This document shows, piece after piece, positions 25,570-34,348 of a DNA stretch of 39,260 nucleotides. Every line of letters starts with the position of its first letter. Position 1 is the stretch's first letter. This stretch comes from Pseudomonadota bacterium. Lineage in GTDB: Bacteria; Myxococcota_A; Polyangia; GCA-2747355. A program made the translations under genes and the position numbers. The stretch is from assembly GCA_002747355.1 (NCBI GenBank), contig PDPC01000041.1, forward strand, positions 1 through 39,260, given 5' to 3'. Under the pieces are notes generated by a model. That model was not told the DNA's origin and did no database searches. It saw only the letters and a program-made list of their open reading frames with translations.

Positions 25570-26970
25570 TCAGCTACGCAGCGCGTCAAGCAAACGTTGA
25601 CCGATCTGCCAGACGTTCCCAGCGCCCAAGGTCACGACGAGATCCCCTGGCTCACAGCGCTCTCTGAGGGTCGTGAGCACCGCGTCGTGATCGGGAAAGA
25701 GCGTCACGTCCCGGTGGCCATGCTCGCGGATCGCGGCGGCGAGGTGCTCACCATCGATGCCCTCGATGGGCTCCTCGCCAGCTGGGTAGACCTCGGTCAT
25801 CAGCACGACGTCGGCGTCGTAGAAGCAGGTGGCGAAGCCCTCGAACTGATCGCGCACGCGGGTGTAACGGTGGGGCTGGAACACAGCGATCACCCGGCGG
25901 TCAGCTCCATCGATGCCCATGCCATGGGCGGCGGCCCGAGCGCCAGAGAGCGTGGCGCGGATCTCGGTCGGGTGGTGGCCGTAGTCGTCGACGACCATGA
26001 TCCCGTTTTCTTCGCCGCGGATGGTGAAGCGACGCTGTACGCCGTTGAAGCCGTCGAGGGCGCGGCGGATCACGGCGTAATCGATGTCGAGCTCCTCGGC
26101 CACGGCCACCGCCGCCAGCGCGTTGAGCACGTTATGCTGGCCGACCATATTGAGGGTGATCGGCTCACAGGCCTCTCCATGGCGCACGGGCGTGAAACGC
26201 GTCGCCAGACCTTGGGGTTTGATGTCCTTGAGGCTGTAGTCGGCCTGCGAGGTCGTGCCATAGGTCACGAAGCGCCGATCGACCTGGGGCAGCACGCTCT
26301 GCACGTTGGGTGAGTCGAGGCAGAGCACGGCCAGGCCGTAAAAGGGGATCTTGTTGACAAAGGTGACGAAGGTCTCTTTCAGCCGGTCGAGATCGCCGTA
26401 GTGGTCCATATGCTCGGGGTCGATGTTGGTCACCACGGCGATGGTCGGCGAGAGGCTGAGGAACGAGCCGTCTGACTCGTCCGCCTCGGCCACGAGGTAC
26501 TCGCCTTGCCCCAGCCTGGCGTTGGAGCCGAGGGCGTTGACCTTGCCGCCGATCACCACCGTCGGGTCGATCTTGGCCTCGTCGCAGATCGCCGAGATCA
26601 AGGACGTCGTGGTGGTCTTGCCGTGGCTACCAGCGATGGCGACGCCATACTTCATTCGCATCAGCTCGGCGAGCATCTCGGCGCGGGGGATCACCGGCGT
26701 GGCGAGCCGGCGGGCCTTCATCACCTCCGGGTTGTCGCCCTTGACCGCGCTCGAGATCACGACCACATCGGCGCCCTCGATGTTCTCAGGGGCGTGGCCA
26801 CCGCAGGCGACACGCCCGCCGAGATCGCTGAGACGCTGGGTGGTGTCGCTCTGACGTAGGTCGGAGCCGCTGACCTCGAAGCCAAGGTTGAGCAGAACCT
26901 CGGCGATTCCGCTCATACCGATGCCGCCGATGCCAACGAAATGGATGCGCTTGACGCGCCCTTTGAACAT
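25570..26970 (-). CDS. murC: UDP-N-acetylmuramate--L-alanine ligase
   Basis: About 466 aa from the ATG at 26970, with GAAGAG 9 nt upstream; the ATG at 26976 and GTG at 26991 are alternatives. [13 protein letters not shown] at the N-terminus and the ATP P-loop GSHGKTTTT at about 114-122 are diagnostic for MurC. It adds the first amino acid of the peptidoglycan stem in the cytoplasm. It is the last gene of ftsW-murG-murC. Downstream, where murB and ddl usually follow, is the kamA promoter region. The 141-bp gap from murG contains a perfect 18-bp palindrome. Confidence 0.96.
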   Translation of the reverse strand: MFKGRVKRIHFVGIGGIGMSGIAEVLLNLGFEVSGSDLRQSDTTQRLSDLGGRVACGGHAPENIEGADVVVISSAVKGDNPEVMKARRLATPVIPRAEMLAELMRMKYGVAIAGSHGKTTTTSLISAICDEAKIDPTVVIGGKVNALGSNARLGQGEYLVAEADESDGSFLSLSPTIAVVTNIDPEHMDHYGDLDRLKETFVTFVNKIPFYGLAVLCLDSPNVQSVLPQVDRRFVTYGTTSQADYSLKDIKPQGLATRFTPVRHGEACEPITLNMVGQHNVLNALAAVAVAEELDIDYAVIRRALDGFNGVQRRFTIRGEENGIMVVDDYGHHPTEIRATLSGARAAAHGMGIDGADRRVIAVFQPHRYTRVRDQFEGFATCFYDADVVLMTEVYPAGEEPIEGIDGEHLAAAIREHGHRDVTLFPDHDAVLTTLRERCEPGDLVVTLGAGNVWQIGQRLLDALRS

Positions 26971-27063
26971 GCGCATGCGCTCTTCTAGCACAGCCGTCGC
27001 GGCTTACGCATCACGACCCATCAGCCCGCTCATCTCAAGTGCCCCCGTACCATCAACACAGAT

Positions 27064-27081
27064 GGCGAGCGCGCGCTCGCC
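27064..27081. repeat. Perfect 18-bp palindrome between murG and murC
   Basis: GGCGAGCGCGCGCTCGCC is identical to its reverse complement. It lies in the 141-bp murG-murC gap, about 95 bp before the murC start. It could be a protein-binding site or an mRNA hairpin; no T-tract follows it, so a classic terminator is unlikely. Confidence 0.35.
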
Positions 27082-27111
27082 GCGGCCACCGACAGACAGC
27101 GCTGCGACCTG

Positions 27112-28248
27112 CTAGCGCCGAGTCGAGATCGCGAGCTCTCGCAACAGCGCGACCACGGCCGCCGCCGCACGCGGTCGTCCGCAGCTGCGCATGGCACCCG
27201 CCATATGCGCCAGCCTCGCCCGATCGTCGAGCAGCGCCGTCAAGGTTCGCGCGAGCTGGCCAGCGTCGAGGTCGCCTTGGCGTCGCATCAGCGCGCCTCC
27301 AGCCTCGACCGCCTGCTGAGCGTTGGCCGCCTGGTGATCGTTGGCCGCATAAGGGTAGGGCACGAGGAAGGCCGGCAACCCCGCGACGCCGAGCTCAGCG
27401 ATCGTCGTCGCGCCCGAGCGGCAGAGCGCCAGATCGGCCCAGCGGTAGTGCTCGACCATCTCGTCGGAAAAAAACGCCGCGACGGTCGCCGCGAGCCCCG
27501 CCTCGGCATAGGCGGCGCGGACCCGCTCGCGGTCGGCTTCGCCCGTCTGGTGTACGACCTCGAGACCAGCTGGTAGCCGCGTGGCCACCTGCGGGAGCGC
27601 CTCGACACAGCTCTCGTTGAGCCAGCGCGCGCCCTGACTGCCGCCAAAGACGAAGAGCCGCGCCGGTCGCGCCCCACCGCCCCTCTCCTCGGCGCCAGCT
27701 GCCCTTGCGGGCCCCGCAGAGGCGCTCGTCAGCGCGCTGACCATCCGAGCTCGTAGCGGGTTGCCGAGGCAGATCGTCTTGTCGGGTGGAAAACCCGGCG
27801 TGCCCTCGAAGCTGGTCACCACCCGCTGCGCGAGCCGCGCCAGGGCGCGGTTGGTCGAGCCCGGGATCGCGTTCTGCTCGAGCAAGAGCAGCGGCCGCCG
27901 CAGCAGCCGCGCCGCGAGCGCCAGTGGCCCCGACGCGTAGCCGCCGACACCGACGACGACGTCGGGATCGAAGCGTCGCGCCAGCGCGATGGCGCGCACC
28001 ACAGCCGGCGGCAAGCCGACGAGCGTCCGCAGCCGCGCCGTGAAGCCGCTGCCCTTCAGCTTGCCCACCGCTAGCAACGCGAGCTCAAAGCCCGCTGGCG
28101 GGACGAGCTTGGCCTCGAGCCCCCCATGGGCGCCGACGAAGAGCAGCTCCGCTTCGGGGTCTTCGGCGCGCAGCTGCTCGGCCACGGCGAGCGCAGGGAT
28201 GACATGGCCGCCGGTGCCTCCGCCGGCGAGGAGCACACGAAAGCTCAT
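27112..28248 (-). CDS. murG: MurG (lipid II synthase, undecaprenyl N-acetylglucosaminyltransferase)
   Basis: 378 aa. The N-terminal G-loop LLAGGGTGGHVIPALAVA, the second loop VVGVGGYASGPLALAA, and the C-terminal UDP-GlcNAc site (FSDEMVEHYRWADLALCRSG) are all present. It adds GlcNAc to lipid I to give lipid II on the inner face of the membrane. The start lies 3 nt after the ftsW stop. An Ala/Gly/Arg-rich insertion (about residues 172-195) sits before FVFGGSQGA, in the linker between the two Rossmann domains. Confidence 0.96.
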   Translation of the reverse strand: MSFRVLLAGGGTGGHVIPALAVAEQLRAEDPEAELLFVGAHGGLEAKLVPPAGFELALLAVGKLKGSGFTARLRTLVGLPPAVVRAIALARRFDPDVVVGVGGYASGPLALAARLLRRPLLLLEQNAIPGSTNRALARLAQRVVTSFEGTPGFPPDKTICLGNPLRARMVSALTSASAGPARAAGAEERGGGARPARLFVFGGSQGARWLNESCVEALPQVATRLPAGLEVVHQTGEADRERVRAAYAEAGLAATVAAFFSDEMVEHYRWADLALCRSGATTIAELGVAGLPAFLVPYPYAANDHQAANAQQAVEAGGALMRRQGDLDAGQLARTLTALLDDRARLAHMAGAMRSCGRPRAAAAVVALLRELAISTRR

Positions 28249-28251
28249 GCG

Positions 28252-29655
28252 CTAACTCTCGCCTCCAGCGATCACCACGCGGTGAACCTTCTTCCGGTTG
28301 TCGGTCTTGCGGGTCGCGCGACGCTTCTGCACCGCCAGAGACACAGGATTGCGAGCCGAGATGTTGAGCAGCACCCCCAATGAGAAGAGGTTCATCACCA
28401 GCCCCGATCCGCCGTAGGAGAAAAACGGCAGCGTGATCCCCTTGGTCGGCACGAGACCGAGGACCACCGCCATATGGAGCAGCGCCTGCAGGGTGTAGGT
28501 CGCGGTGATGCCATACGCGAGGTAGGTGCCGAAGAGATCACGGGCGCCGATGGCCGCACGCACGCCGCGCCAGATCAGCACAGAGAAGAGGCCGACGACC
28601 ATCATCAGGCCGACGAAGCCGAGCTCCTCACCGGTGATGGCAAAGATGAAGTCGGTATGCGCCGCAGGCAAAAAGAAGAGCTTCTGCTTGCCGGCGCCGA
28701 GGCCGAGGCCGTGCAGCCCTCCGGAGCCGACGCTGATCAGGGACTCGCTGATCTGATAGCCAGCGTCCTGCCGGTAGGCCCAGGGGTCGAGAAACGCGAT
28801 CAGCCGGCGCAGACGCCACGGCGTGCCGACGATCTGCTGGTAGGCGATCGGCGCAGCCACGAGCAGCGCGGCTAAGATATACGAGAGGCGAGTGCCGGCG
28901 ACGAAGAGCATCAAGAAGGTCACCGCCAAGAGGATCGCCGTCGAGCCCAGGTCAGGCTGTTTGAGCACTAGCGCGCCGACCAGCGCCGCGACGAAGAGGT
29001 GGGGCAGAAAGCCGATCGAGAAGAGGCGCATGTCGTCGCGCTTCTTCGAGAGCGAGTAGGCCAGGTAGATCACCAGCGAGAGCTTCGCCGCCTCCGAGGG
29101 CTGAAACGAAACACCCGCGAGCCGAAACCAGCGCACGGCACCGTCGACCCGGGTGCCGAGCGCGAAGAGCGCGATCAGCATCAGCACCGTGCCGAGCAGC
29201 AGCGGGTAGACGAAGCGTTGGTAGAGCCGGTAGTCGAGGCGCCAGCCGATATAGAGCGCGATCAGGCCGATACCGCCGTAGCTGGCGTGGCGCATCAGGA
29301 AGAAGGTGCCGTCTTTGTACTTCCTCGCCGCGAAGACTGCGCTCGAGGAGAAGACCATCACCGTCCCAAGGCCGAGGAGCGCCAGCACCACAGCCAGCAG
29401 CAGCACGTCGAGGCCGCGGGGCGCCTCGGGGTCGACCACGGGGGCGGCTGCGGCAACGTCGCGGCTGCTCTGCGCCGCCGCCTCCGCGCTCGTGATCCGC
29501 GAGCGACGGCGGGGACGCAGCCGGCCAAAGACCGCGCCGAGGCCGCGGAGCGTCGCGCCGCCAGCGGCGCATGCGCCCTCGCCACAGCTCGCGATGGCGC
29601 TCTTAGCGCGCTGCATAGCCGCGCTGCGGCGTCGGTTTCGAGGGCGACCCAACAT
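28252..29655 (-). CDS. ftsW: Lipid II polymerase / division protein FtsW
   Basis: About 467 aa from the ATG at 29655. The SEDS fold shows about ten membrane helices; typical segments are VMVFSSSAVFA in the first helix, FQPSEAAKLSLVIYLA, and the late PFFSYGGSGLVMNLFSLG motif. FtsW polymerises glycan strands from lipid II at the septum together with PBP3. The first about 100 residues are a long, basic, Ala/Arg-rich cytoplasmic extension not typical of the family. An upstream in-frame extension would run through family A repeat A3 and is rejected. ftsW-murG are nearly contiguous, forming an operon with murC. Confidence 0.93.
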   Translation of the reverse strand: MLGRPRNRRRSAAMQRAKSAIASCGEGACAAGGATLRGLGAVFGRLRPRRRSRITSAEAAAQSSRDVAAAAPVVDPEAPRGLDVLLLAVVLALLGLGTVMVFSSSAVFAARKYKDGTFFLMRHASYGGIGLIALYIGWRLDYRLYQRFVYPLLLGTVLMLIALFALGTRVDGAVRWFRLAGVSFQPSEAAKLSLVIYLAYSLSKKRDDMRLFSIGFLPHLFVAALVGALVLKQPDLGSTAILLAVTFLMLFVAGTRLSYILAALLVAAPIAYQQIVGTPWRLRRLIAFLDPWAYRQDAGYQISESLISVGSGGLHGLGLGAGKQKLFFLPAAHTDFIFAITGEELGFVGLMMVVGLFSVLIWRGVRAAIGARDLFGTYLAYGITATYTLQALLHMAVVLGLVPTKGITLPFFSYGGSGLVMNLFSLGVLLNISARNPVSLAVQKRRATRKTDNRKKVHRVVIAGGES

Positions 29656-29686
29656 CACCAGCCAGCCTGCCGAAGAGCGCGCAGAT

Positions 29687-29711
29687 GGGCAAATTTTTGA
29701 AGCTTTTTGGC
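29687..29711. promoter_or_regulatory. AT-rich motif shared upstream of both cell-wall operons (ftsW copy)
   Basis: GGGCAAATTTTTG at 29687-29699 followed by GCTTTTTGGC matches the sequence at 14332-14363 upstream of ddl, in the same orientation. Here it lies about 32-57 bp before the ftsW start. Its AT-richness in GC-rich DNA suggests promoter or regulator binding; the function is inferred. Confidence 0.35.
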
Positions 29712-29724
29712 GTTGGTGAGTCTT

Positions 29725-29783
29725 GAGAGCCCCCCTACACAGTCCTCCCGTCGCCGGGCACAGCGCTGCCGGCCGCTTTCTAG
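29725..29783 (+). repeat. Family A dispersed repeat, copy A3
   Basis: This copy begins GAGAGCCCCCCTACA and ends GGCCGCTTTCTAG, with the internal GCCGGGCACAGCGCTGCCGGC palindrome. It lies in the 177-bp gap between hemA and ftsW and probably sits in or before the ftsW leader. Copies A2 and A3 share GCCTC immediately after the CTAG end. Confidence 0.75.
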
Positions 29784-29832
29784 GCCTCCGAGCGTTCGCC
29801 GTACCAGCAAAGAGGTGTTCGCGTCGCACCAC

Positions 29833-31278
29833 TCAGCTCTGCGACGGCTTCACCGCGGGCGAATCAGACGAGCGAGAAGGGCTACTCATCGCGGCCTTGG
29901 CGACGGCGGCGCCCTCGCTCCCCGAAGACACCACCCTCGCCGCTGGCGCGGTCTCATTCGCGGTCTCATTGGGGGCGGTCCCTGCGCTGGTGGAGCTGGC
30001 CGCCTCTTCCCCGCCGCTGGTGAGATCGAAGAGCTGACGCGCCGCCTCCACCAGCCGCGCCCGAGCGACCGGATCCTCGGGGGCACCCTTGAGCTGCTGG
30101 GTCGGCGCGTGGAGCAGCTTGTTGACGATCGCGTCGGCGAGCTTCTGCAACACCTTGGCCTGCTTACCCTCGAGTCTCAGCTTCTTGGCGGTCTTCTCCG
30201 CCTCTCCGTGGGCGACCTCCCTGAAGCGCTGGCGCAGCTGCTTGACCACCGGCACCGCACCCTGGCTGCGCAGCCATTTGTCGAAGGCCTTGACCTCGCT
30301 GGCGACCATCTTCTCGGCGGCCTTGGCCTCCTGCTTGCGCTTCTTGAGGTTCTGGCCGACGACCTGCTCGAGGGCGTCAACGTCGAAGAGGTAGAGGTTG
30401 TCGACGCTGCGCGCCGCTGGATCGACATCTCGAGGCACGGCGATGTCGACGATCAGCAGTGGGCGCTGCTTGCGTCGCTTGAGCACCTGCGCCAACAGGT
30501 CACGGCTGAGGATTGGCTTCGGGCTGCTGGTCGACGAGATCACCACGTCGGCCCACTCGAGCTGCTGCTCGAGCTCATCGAAGGGGACGGCGCTGCCCTC
30601 GACGGCGCGGGCCAGCGCCTCGCCGTTCTCAAGGTTGCGGTTGCAGACGCGCAGCCGCCTCGTGCCGTGGGAGAGCAGGTGACGCCCGGCCAGCTCGGCC
30701 ATCTCGCCAGCGCCGACGATCAGCACGGCGACCGTCGAGAGGTCAGCGAAGACACGCCCCGCCAGATCGACGGCGACGGAGCTGACCGAGGCCGGATGGC
30801 GCGCGATGTCGGTCTCGGTGCGCACTCGCTTGCCCACGTGAAAGGCCCGCTCGAGGCAGCGCCCCAAGAGCGGCCCCATGGCGCGCTCCTCGCGGGCCAG
30901 GGCGAAGGCCTCCTTGACCTGCCCCATGATCTGCGCTTCGCCGACGACCAGCGCGTCGAGGCTGGCGGTGACACGGAAAATATGCCGCAGCGCCTCATCA
31001 TCGGAGCGGCAATAGACCACGGCGCAGAGCGCCGCCGTGTTCATCCCGCTCTGCTCCGCCAGCAGCTTGCAGCAGCTATGCTCGACGACCGTGGCGTCCT
31101 GACCGACGGCGTAGATCTCGACTCGGTTGCAGGTCGAGAGCAGCATCGCCTCGCAGATCTCGGGAGAGCCGACCAGCTGGCGCAGCGCCGCTGGCTTGTC
31201 GGCAGCGGCGAAGGCCAGCCGCTCCCGTACCTCCAGCGGCGCGCTGTGGATGCTGCAACCGACGACGACGAAACGCAT
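29833..31278 (-). CDS. hemA: Glutamyl-tRNA reductase
   Basis: 481 aa. The catalytic Cys50 is in LLSTCNRVEIY; GEAQIMGQVKEAF and the NADPH-binding segment VLIVGAGEMAELAGRHL follow. It commits tRNA-bound glutamate to 5-aminolevulinate by the C5 pathway. The ATG at 31278 shares one base with the hemX/ccsA-like stop (TGATG). A frame extending further upstream only reads through that gene in another frame. The last about 60 residues (Ser/Ala/Thr/Glu-rich) are a low-complexity tail beyond the usual dimerisation helix. The gene is in the common hemX-hemA order. Confidence 0.95.
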   Translation of the reverse strand: MRFVVVGCSIHSAPLEVRERLAFAAADKPAALRQLVGSPEICEAMLLSTCNRVEIYAVGQDATVVEHSCCKLLAEQSGMNTAALCAVVYCRSDDEALRHIFRVTASLDALVVGEAQIMGQVKEAFALAREERAMGPLLGRCLERAFHVGKRVRTETDIARHPASVSSVAVDLAGRVFADLSTVAVLIVGAGEMAELAGRHLLSHGTRRLRVCNRNLENGEALARAVEGSAVPFDELEQQLEWADVVISSTSSPKPILSRDLLAQVLKRRKQRPLLIVDIAVPRDVDPAARSVDNLYLFDVDALEQVVGQNLKKRKQEAKAAEKMVASEVKAFDKWLRSQGAVPVVKQLRQRFREVAHGEAEKTAKKLRLEGKQAKVLQKLADAIVNKLLHAPTQQLKGAPEDPVARARLVEAARQLFDLTSGGEEAASSTSAGTAPNETANETAPAARVVSSGSEGAAVAKAAMSSPSRSSDSPAVKPSQS

Positions 31279-32060
31279 CAGCCTAGCACCCGCCGGGCGA
31301 TGTAGAGCCCGAGCACGACCACTGTCACGGCAAAGCCGAAGAGCGTCAGCAGCGCCGCGCGGCGGCCCCGTAGACCGACGGTGAGGCGAGCCACCAGCAG
31401 CACGAGGTAGACGAGCAGGATCACCCCGGCGAGCAGGTGCTCGAGGCGCACGCCGAAGCCGAGCTGCTGCGACCAGAGGATGCCCGTGACCACGGCGCAG
31501 AGAAAGAGCGGAAAGCCCACCAGCGTGAGCCTCAAGCTCAGCATGTCGAGCGTCGTCAGCGCCGGCGCGGAGCTGTCGAGGGCCAGCAGCTGGTTGCGAC
31601 GTAAGGCCAGGTTCTGTCGCAGGTAGACCACCGCCACGGTGCTGGCCAGGGCCAGCGCCGCGACGCTCATCGCGACGAGCGTGAGGTGGAGCTTGCCCAG
31701 CGCCGCCGGCAGACCAGAGACCGATGGGCCTCGAGAGGTGATCTGCCCGCTGATCACCAACGCCAGCGCCAGCGGCATGATCACCGCGCCACCCACCGGC
31801 AGGGGCCAGCGTAGAGACACCAGCAGAAACCCCGCCAGCAGCAGAAACGCGATCAGGTTGAGGGTGCCCCCGACGCCGGTCAGCGGGTGGAAGCCGTTGA
31901 CGCAATAGCTGCCGATGGTCGCGAAGTGGACCACCAGCAAAAGCGCGGTCGCGATCTGCCCCGCCCGACGGATCCTGGCGCTCGGCGTGAAGAGGTAGAC
32001 CAGGTAGATCAGGCTGGTCAGGCCGTAGAGGACGATCGAGAGCAGGGTCAGGGCGCGCAT
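31278..32060 (-). CDS. HemX/CcsA-like cytochrome c assembly family membrane protein
   Basis: 260 aa with about eight hydrophobic helices. Conserved histidines lie near HFATIG, GFHP and KLHLTLV, as in the CcmC/CcsA/HemX family. The tryptophan-rich WWD motif of true haem-handling CcmC/CcsA is weak or absent (WSQQLGFGVRLEHL at its place), so HemX is the closer match. HemX homologues are encoded before hemA in many bacteria and influence HemA level or haem traffic. The ATG at 32060 has no clear Shine-Dalgarno site. With ccmA and ccmB divergently encoded nearby, a CcmC-like haem delivery role is possible but unproven. Confidence 0.78.
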   Translation of the reverse strand: MRALTLLSIVLYGLTSLIYLVYLFTPSARIRRAGQIATALLLVVHFATIGSYCVNGFHPLTGVGGTLNLIAFLLLAGFLLVSLRWPLPVGGAVIMPLALALVISGQITSRGPSVSGLPAALGKLHLTLVAMSVAALALASTVAVVYLRQNLALRRNQLLALDSSAPALTTLDMLSLRLTLVGFPLFLCAVVTGILWSQQLGFGVRLEHLLAGVILLVYLVLLVARLTVGLRGRRAALLTLFGFAVTVVVLGLYIARRVLG

Positions 32061-32112
32061 GATGCTGCGTCGAGGGCGGGGGTGTCAGCTGACGACGAGC
32101 CGCTCCGTCCGC

Positions 32113-32403
32113 TCAACCCTCCGGTGAGCCGACGAAGCCCTGCTGCACCTCGTAGCCCGTGTCGCCCAGCAGCACCGAGTCCATATAGTGCTCGGCCGAG
32201 AGCTCAGCGAGCTGGGGTAGCGTCTTGACCCGCCCGAGCAAGCCGTGGGGATCGGCCTCGCCGCCCACGGTCTTGATGAAGCGCACGGCGGCCTCGATCA
32301 GGAACACGTGACCGTCCCAATGCAGGTGCTTATCGTCGAGCCGAGCCGTCTCTTCCATGACCCAGCTGTCGAGTTGCTCTTGCGATACGAAGATACGCGC
32401 CAT
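32113..32403 (-). CDS. Small conserved-looking protein of unknown function
   Basis: 96 aa from the ATG at 32403 (MARIFVSQEQLDSW). Soluble, acidic, with no signal peptide or membrane segment. Alternating hydrophobic pattern HVFLIEAAVRFIKTV and a Gln-Gly-Phe-Val ending suggest a small alpha/beta domain. It sits 52 bp before the hemX/ccsA-like gene on the same strand, so it may be the first gene of the hemX-hemA operon. I do not recognise a family and assign no function. Confidence 0.6.
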   Translation of the reverse strand: MARIFVSQEQLDSWVMEETARLDDKHLHWDGHVFLIEAAVRFIKTVGGEADPHGLLGRVKTLPQLAELSAEHYMDSVLLGDTGYEVQQGFVGSPEG

Positions 32404-32717
32404 CGTTCGCAGTCTACGCCCGCGCTCGTCGGGGCGCAATCCGGGCGCGCCTCCGGAGCTTGCTCGCGGTGGCAACCCACCAGGAGGGGATCGGTGGAGG
32501 TGCCCTCGAGCCACCCCACCGGCAGGTCGAGCAAGGGCCAGGGAGGGGGTTTGGGGGAAACGTTATCTGGCCAGGCGCGCCACGGGTCGTTCGGCGGCCG
32601 CGGGTGGTTGCCGGCGAAGGGCACACATTCGAGGGTCTGCCAACAGCCGATGAAGCCGCCGGTGGCGAACACGATCACGATCAGGCAGCCGGTGCCAGCG
32701 GATTTCAGCCGCCCCAT
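32298..32717 (-). CDS. Doubtful small exported protein
   Basis: 139 aa. A hydrophobic start (GCLIVIVFATGGFIGC) could be a lipoprotein signal or membrane anchor. The rest is Pro/Trp-rich without recognisable motifs. It overlaps the 5' end of the 96-aa gene at 32113-32403 in another frame by 106 bases, and GGAGAG is too close to its ATG. The gap 32404-32840 would otherwise be empty 437 bp between divergent operons, so either a short gene or just a promoter region is possible. Confidence 0.25.
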   Translation of the reverse strand: MGRLKSAGTGCLIVIVFATGGFIGCWQTLECVPFAGNHPRPPNDPWRAWPDNVSPKPPPWPLLDLPVGWLEGTSTDPLLVGCHREQAPEARPDCAPTSAGVDCERWRVSSYRKSNSTAGSWKRRLGSTISTCIGTVTCS

Positions 32718-32840
32718 CTCTCCAACAAACTACCATGAGTTCCCGAGACCGGCGCCTGCAATCTCGACAAACCAGCCCCGCAATCTCGACGAGCCCGCCA
32801 GAGCTGATAGATTGCCCGCTCTGGAGGCTTGGAGTCGCTC

Positions 32841-33551
32841 GTGGTCGCCTCGTTCGAAACGCTCGAGCTGAAGAAGGTCCGCAAGGTCTTCGGGCGGCAC
32901 GCCGCCCTCGCCGGGGTCTCGGCGCGTTTCGCGGCGGGAGAGGTCTCGCTGCTGATGGGGCCCAACGGGGCCGGAAAGTCGACCCTGCTGGGGATCCTCA
33001 GCACCGCCAGCCAGCCAAGCTCCGGCGAGGTCCTCTTCGGCGAGCTCGACCACAAGCAGGCCTCACGGCAGGTCAGCCAGCGCGTCGGCCTGCTCAGCCA
33101 CTCACCGCTGCTCTACCCCGAGCTCTCGGCGCGCGAGAACCTCCTCTTCTTCGCCAGGCTCTACGGTCGGCAAGACGCCAAAGGGTGGGTCGAGCGGTGG
33201 CTCGAGCAGGTGGCCTTGACCCACGCCGCAAAGCGCCCCGTGCGGCTGCTCTCCCACGGGATGAAGCAGCGCGTGGCGCTGGGCCGCGCGCTCTTGCACG
33301 ACCCCGACCTGCTGCTCCTCGACGAGCCCTTCACCGGTCTCGACCGCGCCGGGGTCGAGCTGCTCCGCGATGAGATCGCCCGCGCTCGCCGCGCCAAGCG
33401 GATCGTGATCGTCGTGACCCACGACGTCGACGCTGTCGACGGCCTCTGCGATCAGCTGGTGGTGCTGCGCCGCGGCCGGGTGGTTGAGCGGCGCCATCAA
33501 GCCGAGCTGAAGGCCAAGGAGATCCTGGACGCCTACCATGCCGTCGTCTGA
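32841..33551 (+). CDS. ccmA: Haem exporter / cytochrome c biogenesis ATPase CcmA
   Basis: 236 aa from the GTG at 32841, chosen because TTGGAG lies 6 nt upstream. Walker [12 protein letters not shown], signature [15 protein letters not shown] and Walker [13 protein letters not shown] are intact. Its size and immediate overlap with a CcmB-type membrane gene identify it as CcmA rather than a general ABC ATPase. CcmAB with CcmC drives release of haem-loaded CcmE in System I cytochrome c maturation. No ccmC or ccmE lies downstream; hemC follows instead. Confidence 0.85.
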   Translation: MVASFETLELKKVRKVFGRHAALAGVSARFAAGEVSLLMGPNGAGKSTLLGILSTASQPSSGEVLFGELDHKQASRQVSQRVGLLSHSPLLYPELSARENLLFFARLYGRQDAKGWVERWLEQVALTHAAKRPVRLLSHGMKQRVALGRALLHDPDLLLLDEPFTGLDRAGVELLRDEIARARRAKRIVIVVTHDVDAVDGLCDQLVVLRRGRVVERRHQAELKAKEILDAYHAVV

Positions 33552-34308
33552 CAACAAGAGCACCGACGTCCGCGAGGCGATGGAGCGGCGGGCGGAGGAG
33601 CGCGGCAGCGCGGCCACGCTGAAGCCCCCAAGCTTCGCCACACAGGTCTGGCTGCTCTGCGCCAAGGATCTCCGCCTCGAGTGGCGCAGCAGAGAGATCG
33701 TCTACACCATGGCGCTCTTCTCGGCGCTGCTGGTGATCATCTTCGCCTTCGCCTTCGCCGACCGCGCTCGCCCCTTCCCCGGCGCCGCCGGCGGTCTGCT
33801 CTGGATCGCGATCACCTTCAGCGGGACTCTCGGCATCGGGCGTTTCTTCGAGCGCGAGCGCGAGGGCGAGACGATCCGTGCCCTGCTGCTCTCGCCGTCG
33901 AGCCCAGCGGCCCTCTACACGGCCAAGCTGCTGGCGATGGTGCTCTTCATGGCCACCACGACGGCGGTGGTGCTGCCGATGCTGGTGCTCTTCTTTCACC
34001 TCGAGGTCGCCGAGCCGGCGCTCTTCGCGCTGCTCCTCGTGCTAGGAATCCTCGGCTTTGCCGCCGTGGGCTCGCTCTTCGCCGCGGGGCTGATGCGAGC
34101 CCGCAGCCGCGACGTGCTCCTTGGGATCCTGACCTATCCGATCGCGCTACCGGTGATCATCGCCGGCGCCAAGGGGACGGCGGCACTGACCGCGACGCAG
34201 CCCGACATCGCCGCGGCGATGACCTGGCTCAAGCTCGTCGGCGGCTTCGACGTGGTATTCATCACTCTCTCGCTCTGGGTCTTCGGGCCGCTGCTCAGCG
34301 GCGATTAG
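33538..34308 (+). CDS. ccmB: Haem exporter membrane subunit CcmB
   Basis: 256 aa with about six membrane helices, starting around residue 57 ([19 protein letters not shown]). The family hallmark [20 protein letters not shown] is visible in the cytoplasmic loop. An N-terminal basic/acidic extension of about 35 residues is unusual. It overlaps ccmA by 14 nt. It should form the ABC membrane subunit with CcmA for cytochrome c biogenesis. The stop is followed by a 40-bp gap to hemC. Confidence 0.88.
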   Translation: MPSSDNKSTDVREAMERRAEERGSAATLKPPSFATQVWLLCAKDLRLEWRSREIVYTMALFSALLVIIFAFAFADRARPFPGAAGGLLWIAITFSGTLGIGRFFEREREGETIRALLLSPSSPAALYTAKLLAMVLFMATTTAVVLPMLVLFFHLEVAEPALFALLLVLGILGFAAVGSLFAAGLMRARSRDVLLGILTYPIALPVIIAGAKGTAALTATQPDIAAAMTWLKLVGGFDVVFITLSLWVFGPLLSGD

Positions 34309-34348
34309 CTCGGCTGTCTCAGAGCACACGGGGGACTCAGGAGGTCCT

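Noticed and set aside
29656-29832. N-terminal extension of FtsW through repeat A3
   Set aside because: The extra residues are simply a translation of the family A repeat and the AT-rich motif; similar peptide strings appear at the other repeat copies where no gene exists.
31279-31905. Extension of hemA upstream over the HemX/CcsA-like gene
   Set aside because: The added 200 residues are an out-of-frame reading of the HemX/CcsA-like gene, and HemA begins normally at 31278 with MRFVVVGCSIHSAP.
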